A DNA stretch of 64,000 nt from Adonisia turfae CCMR0081 (GTDB lineage Bacteria; Cyanobacteriota; Cyanobacteriia; Phormidesmidales; Phormidesmidaceae). Position 1 is the stretch's first letter; each line of letters starts with the position of its first letter. Positions 59,732 to 64,000 of this stretch are shown one piece after another. Below the pieces are notes generated by a model, which was not told the DNA's origin, did not search any database, and worked only from the letters and a program-made list of their open reading frames with translations. The position numbers and the translations under genes were made by a program. The stretch lies in assembly GCF_011009555.1 (NCBI RefSeq), contig NZ_QXHD01000004.1:3952240-4016239 (forward strand), read 5' to 3'.

Positions 59732-61408
59732 CTACTCTCCACCGTATTGGGCCTTAAGCTCAGCTACGCGATCATCATCGAGCTTTTGAAACAGAGGTGC
59801 AGGCACATCAAATGGACGGCCAGCGGCCAGAATGGTCAGGTCCACCGCATCGGCCATGGTGCTATGGCGCTCGTCTTCGGTGAGCTGGAGGGCATCGTAC
59901 AGGGCCTCGGCGGTGTGGGGAATAAAGGGGGCACTTGCGATCGCATACAGCCGAATCAAATTAATACAGGTGCGAATCACCACAGCAGCGTCTGCTTTAT
60001 CGGTCTTAAACAGCGCCCAGGGGGCACGCACATCAATATACTGATTACCCGCTGTCCATAGGGCATTTAAGGTTTCAGTAGCACGGCGGAATTCTTGCTT
60101 ACGCAGATGGCCCCGCAGTTTTTCCACCAGCTCACCACAGGTCTTTTGCAGCTCAGCTTCCGCTTCGCCAGGGGTGCCACCCTCAGGCAATTCTTTACTA
60201 AATCGAGACGCCGTGAACTTGAGAATGCGGTTGACAAAGTTGCCCAGGTTATCCGCCAGTTCTTTATTGACACGATTCTGAAACTGCTCCCAAGTAAACG
60301 CAGAATCAGACGACTCGGGGGCACTGGCCATCAGCATATAGCGCCAGTAATCAGCCGGGGCAATCTCCAGGGCCTGGTCTAAAAAGACACCACGCTTCGA
60401 ACTGGTGGAAAATTTGCCACCATAATAATTGAGCCAGTTAAAGCCTTTGATATAGTCCGCCAGCTTCCAAGGCTCACGGCTACCAAGGATAGTTGCGGGC
60501 CACATAATGGTGTGGAACGGCAGGTTGTCCTTAGCCATAAACTGGGTGTAGTGGATATCATCGCCCCCCTTCCACCAGCTTTCCCAATCGTTGCCGGTGG
60601 CATTACCCCAGGCTTTTGTGGCCGATACGTAGCCGATGGGGGCATCAAACCACACATAAAAGACTTTGCCTTCAAAGCCGTCAGCGGGTACGGGCACACC
60701 CCAGCTGAGGTCGCGGGTGATGCCTCGACTCTGTAGACCTTCATTAAGCCACTTGAGGGCAATAGATTTAGTTAGCGTGGGCCACTGTTCTTGCTTTTCG
60801 ACCCAGGCACGCACTTCGTCACTAAGTTTATCCAGCAGCAAAAATAGATGCTTAGAGCTGCGGACTTCCAGATTAGTGCTACCAGAAATGGTGGAGCGGG
60901 GGTCAATCAGTTCAGTCGGCGTCAGCACCTTGGTGCAGTTTTCGCACTGATCGCCTCGGGCTTTATCATAGCCGCAGTGGGGGCAGGTACCGGTAACGTA
61001 GCGATCGGGTAGAAAGCGTTCGTCGTCTAGGGAGTAAATCTGGCTGATTTCCCGTTCTTCAATAAAGCCGTGTTCGGCCAGCTGACGATAGAAGTGCTGG
61101 GTGAGCTCATGATTCTCTGGGGCGGAGGTACGGCCAAAGTAGTCAAAAGATAGGCCAAAGCGTTCGTAGATGTCTTTTTGCTTTTCGTACTGGCGGGTGC
61201 AAAATTCGGCTACGTCTAGCTCTGCTTCCAGGGCGGCAATTTCGGCTGGGGTGCCATGTTCATCGGTGGCACATATATATAGGACGTCTTCACCTTCTTG
61301 ACGTAGAAATCGAGCATACACATCGGCGGGCAGCATCGATCCCACCAGGTTGCCCAAGTGCTTAATTCCATTGATATAGGGAAGTGCGCTGGTGATCAGG
61401 TATCGCAT
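59732..61408 (-). CDS. metG: Methionyl-tRNA synthetase
   Basis: A 558-aa class I tRNA synthetase charging methionine to its tRNA. The first active-site motif is HLGN (residues 17-20, the HIGH equivalent) and the second is KFSTSS (KMSKS equivalent). A zinc knuckle is seen in CPHCGYDKARGDQCENC. Anticodon-binding helices follow (TAGNQYIDVRAPWALFKTDK). There is no C-terminal tRNA-binding domain, in line with a length of 558 aa. ATG at 61408. It is a housekeeping gene and gives no hint of transfer. The 121-base gap before the ABC operon contains a GC-rich tandem (CCTCCC/GGGAGG) only. Confidence 0.95.
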   Translation of the reverse strand: MRYLITSALPYINGIKHLGNLVGSMLPADVYARFLRQEGEDVLYICATDEHGTPAEIAALEAELDVAEFCTRQYEKQKDIYERFGLSFDYFGRTSAPENHELTQHFYRQLAEHGFIEEREISQIYSLDDERFLPDRYVTGTCPHCGYDKARGDQCENCTKVLTPTELIDPRSTISGSTNLEVRSSKHLFLLLDKLSDEVRAWVEKQEQWPTLTKSIALKWLNEGLQSRGITRDLSWGVPVPADGFEGKVFYVWFDAPIGYVSATKAWGNATGNDWESWWKGGDDIHYTQFMAKDNLPFHTIMWPATILGSREPWKLADYIKGFNWLNYYGGKFSTSSKRGVFLDQALEIAPADYWRYMLMASAPESSDSAFTWEQFQNRVNKELADNLGNFVNRILKFTASRFSKELPEGGTPGEAEAELQKTCGELVEKLRGHLRKQEFRRATETLNALWTAGNQYIDVRAPWALFKTDKADAAVVIRTCINLIRLYAIASAPFIPHTAEALYDALQLTEDERHSTMADAVDLTILAAGRPFDVPAPLFQKLDDDRVAELKAQYGGE

Positions 61409-61656
61409 TCTAGGTTTGCTTTATCGTAAGCCGGTGTGCCCTATACACCCTAGCGGTTTAATCGCTTTGGCTCAATAGTAGCGAGCCTTTTTAAGACCGG
61501 CCAATCCAGATCTCCCTCTAATGACGATTTCTCAGAAAATTGCGCATGGGTAATGAAAAGTACCCGTCAGGGGCATGACGAAGCTTTATGGCGAATTTCA
61601 TACTGAAATTATTAATCACTCCATGACAACACCCGCTATATGAGGCAGGAATAACC

Positions 61657-62964
61657 ATGTCAGACAATATTTTTCAAGAAATCTGGGATGCGGACCAGGG
61701 TGGAAATGGGGTGCCTGCCCTCAGACCTGGTGAAGCCAGGGATGAAACTCAGGGGTGTGTAGTTGTGGATGAACGCGCCACTGAGGTTGATGCTGAGCAC
61801 CGGGTGCTCAAGGAAGTGGTTATCCCTGCCGATAAGTTGGAAACCTATCAGCTGTGTGAGCGAATTTTTGATAACTATGCCCTTGAGCGAGCCGTCCGTG
61901 AACAGGTTAGCCCAGCCGAAACCCAGGAAGAGCTGGACTTTATTGATGCGATTCTGCCAACGCCACCGATTAAAAAGGCGCAACAGTTTTTAGAATCTTC
62001 TCTAGATTTAACCATTTCCCAAAGCTTGATGGCGGCGATGATCAAAGAGACCTGGTTTGACATGGGCATCGCTGGTGGGCAACAAGATGCATCAGGCTTT
62101 GAGCATGTTTTTGTGGGGGAACAATCCAGTAAAGCGAGTCAAGCTGGCGGGTATCATTTTTGGTATAAGTACCACCTAGATGACGCTGGCCCGAGTGTTA
62201 TACCTGGCAATGATGGTCAAGATAGAATCCAGTATTTGGGTACTCGATATGAAAAAGCCAAGGAACCTGAAAAGGGAGTGCTGGTTCCTGAGGTTGTTAC
62301 CTTAGAGTTAACGTGGCATGCTCCACTAGGTGATGGCAGTCACAATACTAAGCGTTTGCATAAGCCCATTGGTGGCTTTTTTGTTGGCTGTAGCCCTGAG
62401 GGGCTAATTGCCCTAGGCTTGGTCAGGTGTCGTACCCAGAGTAATAAAATCACCCGGATCAATGGGGCTGAGTATCAGCTTGACTTGCACCGTCTGGACA
62501 ACAACCGTAATGCCATCCGCACCTTTTTCCCTCGGTTTCGCCGCGCCGATGTGATTGATATTGGCAATGGCAATGGTGATGACAAGGACAAAGATAAGGA
62601 TAAGGATAAAGATCAACCACCTGGCAACACAGAGTCTAGTCCTTTCAGGGTTGTTGCTGCTATGGTCAATCCCCAGAATCCAGAAGGTGGCAGAGAATTT
62701 ATTCAGATTATTAATGCATCTCAACAGACGGCTTCGTTACTGGGTTGGCAAGTTGTAGCCCCTAATGGCACTCGCTTTGAGTTGGCGGATATTGAGGTGG
62801 CACCGGGGGATGTGTTTAAGTTTATTGTCCCGACAAACCAGGGTGTATTACGCAATAAGGCTGGCACCATCCGACTACGCAGTCCAGAGGGGGATATGGT
62901 ACTGGATTATCCCTATTCTGGCGATCAGGCGCGGGAAGAAAATCAGCCGATTTTGTTCGGATAA
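61657..62964 (+). CDS. EndoU-like ribonuclease with C-terminal lamin-tail domain
   Basis: A 435-aa protein. Residues 1-262 resemble the XendoU/EndoU ribonuclease family: WDADQGGNG near the start, then the catalytic region GFEHVFVGE (His150), AGGYHFWYKYHLDD (His167) and HKPIGGFFVGCSPEGLIAL (Lys236), which match the His, His, Lys triad. EndoU enzymes cut RNA at uridylates. A run of Asp-Lys pairs (309-319) is a flexible linker to a lamin-tail domain (329-430: FRVVAAMVNPQNPEGGREFIQIIN, ATLLGWQVVAPNG-like text, then APGDVFKFIVP). No signal peptide was seen, though export by other means is possible. Fusion of the two is unusual. Alone on its strand, with its own promoter region. Confidence 0.75.
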   Translation: MSDNIFQEIWDADQGGNGVPALRPGEARDETQGCVVVDERATEVDAEHRVLKEVVIPADKLETYQLCERIFDNYALERAVREQVSPAETQEELDFIDAILPTPPIKKAQQFLESSLDLTISQSLMAAMIKETWFDMGIAGGQQDASGFEHVFVGEQSSKASQAGGYHFWYKYHLDDAGPSVIPGNDGQDRIQYLGTRYEKAKEPEKGVLVPEVVTLELTWHAPLGDGSHNTKRLHKPIGGFFVGCSPEGLIALGLVRCRTQSNKITRINGAEYQLDLHRLDNNRNAIRTFFPRFRRADVIDIGNGNGDDKDKDKDKDKDQPPGNTESSPFRVVAAMVNPQNPEGGREFIQIINASQQTASLLGWQVVAPNGTRFELADIEVAPGDVFKFIVPTNQGVLRNKAGTIRLRSPEGDMVLDYPYSGDQAREENQPILFG

Positions 62965-63103
62965 GGGGACTGCACAAAAATAAAGACCCAGGTTGGGATT
63001 GTGGATGGGTGGATGAGTGATGGGGTAATGGGGTGATTATTTAAACGCAAGCGCCTAAGCGGTTAAATAGCTATAGAAGGGTTTTGTGCGACACTGTGGG
63101 ATG
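62965..63103. other. Short low-complexity spacer
   Basis: G-rich words GGATGGGTGGATGAG and GGGGTAATGGGG, similar to 56440-56480, in the gap between two convergent genes. No gene or hairpin terminator. Confidence 0.4.
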
Positions 63104-64000
63104 TCAGGGCCATTGTTGGCAAACGTCGCGGATGGCTTGCAAAATGTCAAAAAATGCTTGCTCGTTGCCGAGGCGAATGATTGTCGGTTTACTTTTTGGC
63201 AATGCGTCAAAGAGATCTTCACGATTTTGATAGGCCAAAATATTTAGGACATTAACCCAATCTGTAAAAGGAATGGATAGCTGTTCTAAGTTGGGCAAAA
63301 ACGCCTGTAAAGCACTGGAACAATAGTATTTATCTTTGATGGCCCAGACGATCTCAAGGGCTTTGGGCCAGAGGTTTTCAGGGAGATGCTGAGCCATCCC
63401 ACACAGGGCACGCGATCGCGATGATTCATCTTTGAGCTGTCGCGTAATCGCCAGCGCTTCTGACCAGAAGCCTTCCGGCAGATGCTGGGCAATCGCACGC
63501 AGAGTACTCGAGCACGAAGATTCATCTTTGAGCTGTCGCGTAATCTCCAGCGCTTCCGGCCAGAGTTCGGGCAGATGCTGGGCCATCTCAATCAGAGCAA
63601 TCGAGCGCCAATATTCATCTTTGAGCTGTCGCGTAATCGCCAGGACTTCCGGCCAGAATACCTCCGGCAGATGCTGGGCCATCCCACTTAGGGCAAACGA
63701 GCACGATGATTCATCTTTGATCTGTCGCGTAATCGCCAGGGCTTCTGGCCAGAGCTCCGGCAGATGCTGGGCCATCGCAATCAGGGCACTCAAGCGCAAA
63801 GATTCATCTTTGAGCTGTCGCGTAATCTCCGGGATTTCCGGCCAGAATACCTCCGGCAGATACTGGACCATCTCAATCAGGGCACTCAAGCGCAAAGATT
63901 CATCTTTGATCTGTCGCGTAATCGCCAGGGCTTCTGGCCAGAGCTCTGGCAGATGCTGGGCCACCCCACTCAGGGCACGCGAGCGCGATGATTCATCTTT
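63104..64000 (-). CDS. Protein of 32-34-residue helical repeats (partial, N-terminus beyond the window)
   Basis: The frame is open to base 64000, so the start is outside. The visible 298 residues contain about eight near-identical repeat units: ALIEMAQHLPELWPEALEITRQLKDESSRS and variants, each of roughly 30-34 residues and two helices, closing with a different C-terminal cap (IVWAIKDKYYCSSALQAFL, LNILAYQNREDLFDALPKSKP). The units look like HEAT/TPR-like alpha solenoids. Similar repeats form the recognition tails of large cyanobacterial proteins, sometimes attached to NTPase or protease domains. The high identity between units (about 99-bp DNA repeats) points to recent expansion. Any N-terminal effector is unseen. 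Confidence 0.8.
   Translation of the reverse strand, partial: KDESSRSRALSGVAQHLPELWPEALAITRQIKDESLRLSALIEMVQYLPEVFWPEIPEITRQLKDESLRLSALIAMAQHLPELWPEALAITRQIKDESSCSFALSGMAQHLPEVFWPEVLAITRQLKDEYWRSIALIEMAQHLPELWPEALEITRQLKDESSCSSTLRAIAQHLPEGFWSEALAITRQLKDESSRSRALCGMAQHLPENLWPKALEIVWAIKDKYYCSSALQAFLPNLEQLSIPFTDWVNVLNILAYQNREDLFDALPKSKPTIIRLGNEQAFFDILQAIRDVCQQWP

Overview
The window looks like a chromosomal segment of a cyanobacterium. GCGATCGC (HIP1-type) octamers recur throughout. Supporting genes are a group 2 sigma-70 factor, an NHLP-type peptide exporter gene, PAS/GAF sensor kinases, a PEP-CTERM-like tail, and small hypothetical proteins of a cyanobacterial style. No rRNA or tRNA gene was recognised. 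Species was not determined.

Layout. 1-770: start of an NHLP/HlyD exporter gene divergent from a 58-aa double-glycine-leader peptide. 0.8-9 kb: msrA, a CAP-domain lipoprotein, a THI5-like binding protein paired with a DOPA-dioxygenase-family gene, a hydrolase, a membrane protein, a leucine-rich-repeat protein and a decayed RAYT transposase. 9.5-11.6 kb: two cassette-like genes bordered by attC-like sites, then copy 1 of a 313-bp chimeric repeat. 11.9-17.6 kb: a same-strand trio of tyrosinase, a phosphatidylserine-decarboxylase-like pyruvoyl enzyme and an exported multicopper oxidase. 19-22.4 kb: more cassette-like genes (nucleotidyltransferase, tandem SH3) around an AraC/EamA pair. 22.6-26 kb: S10 peptidase, repeat copy 2, and a structured leader before rsgA.

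26.4-32 kb is a stress and signalling block: exported catalase, an OmpR-type regulator without its phosphorylation site, a secreted protein, and a NarL-type two-component pair. 32.5-35.6 kb holds a P450 and a RoxA-like di-heme protein. 37-42.3 kb is an accessory zone: a MITE-like element, a broken HxlR gene, 41-bp tandem repeats, cassette-like genes with two well-formed attC-like hairpins, and a toxin-antitoxin pair whose toxin is damaged. 42.4-55.7 kb holds a GHMP kinase-uridylyltransferase fusion, a membrane protein, hydrolase, two aldo/keto reductases, a peroxiredoxin-like gene, a 1216-aa sensor kinase and the sigma factor. 56.5-61.4 kb: an ABC importer (ATPase, permease, binding protein) split by an inserted gene fragment and a 38-bp palindrome, then metG. 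61.6-64 kb: an EndoU-lamin-tail protein and a repeat protein that runs off the window.

The most notable signal is the repeated pairing of small cassette-type genes with attC-like hairpins at four separate places and no integrase in view, which fits a dispersed cassette array (CALIN). The tyrosinase/pyruvoyl decarboxylase/multicopper oxidase trio is the best candidate for an undescribed pathway.
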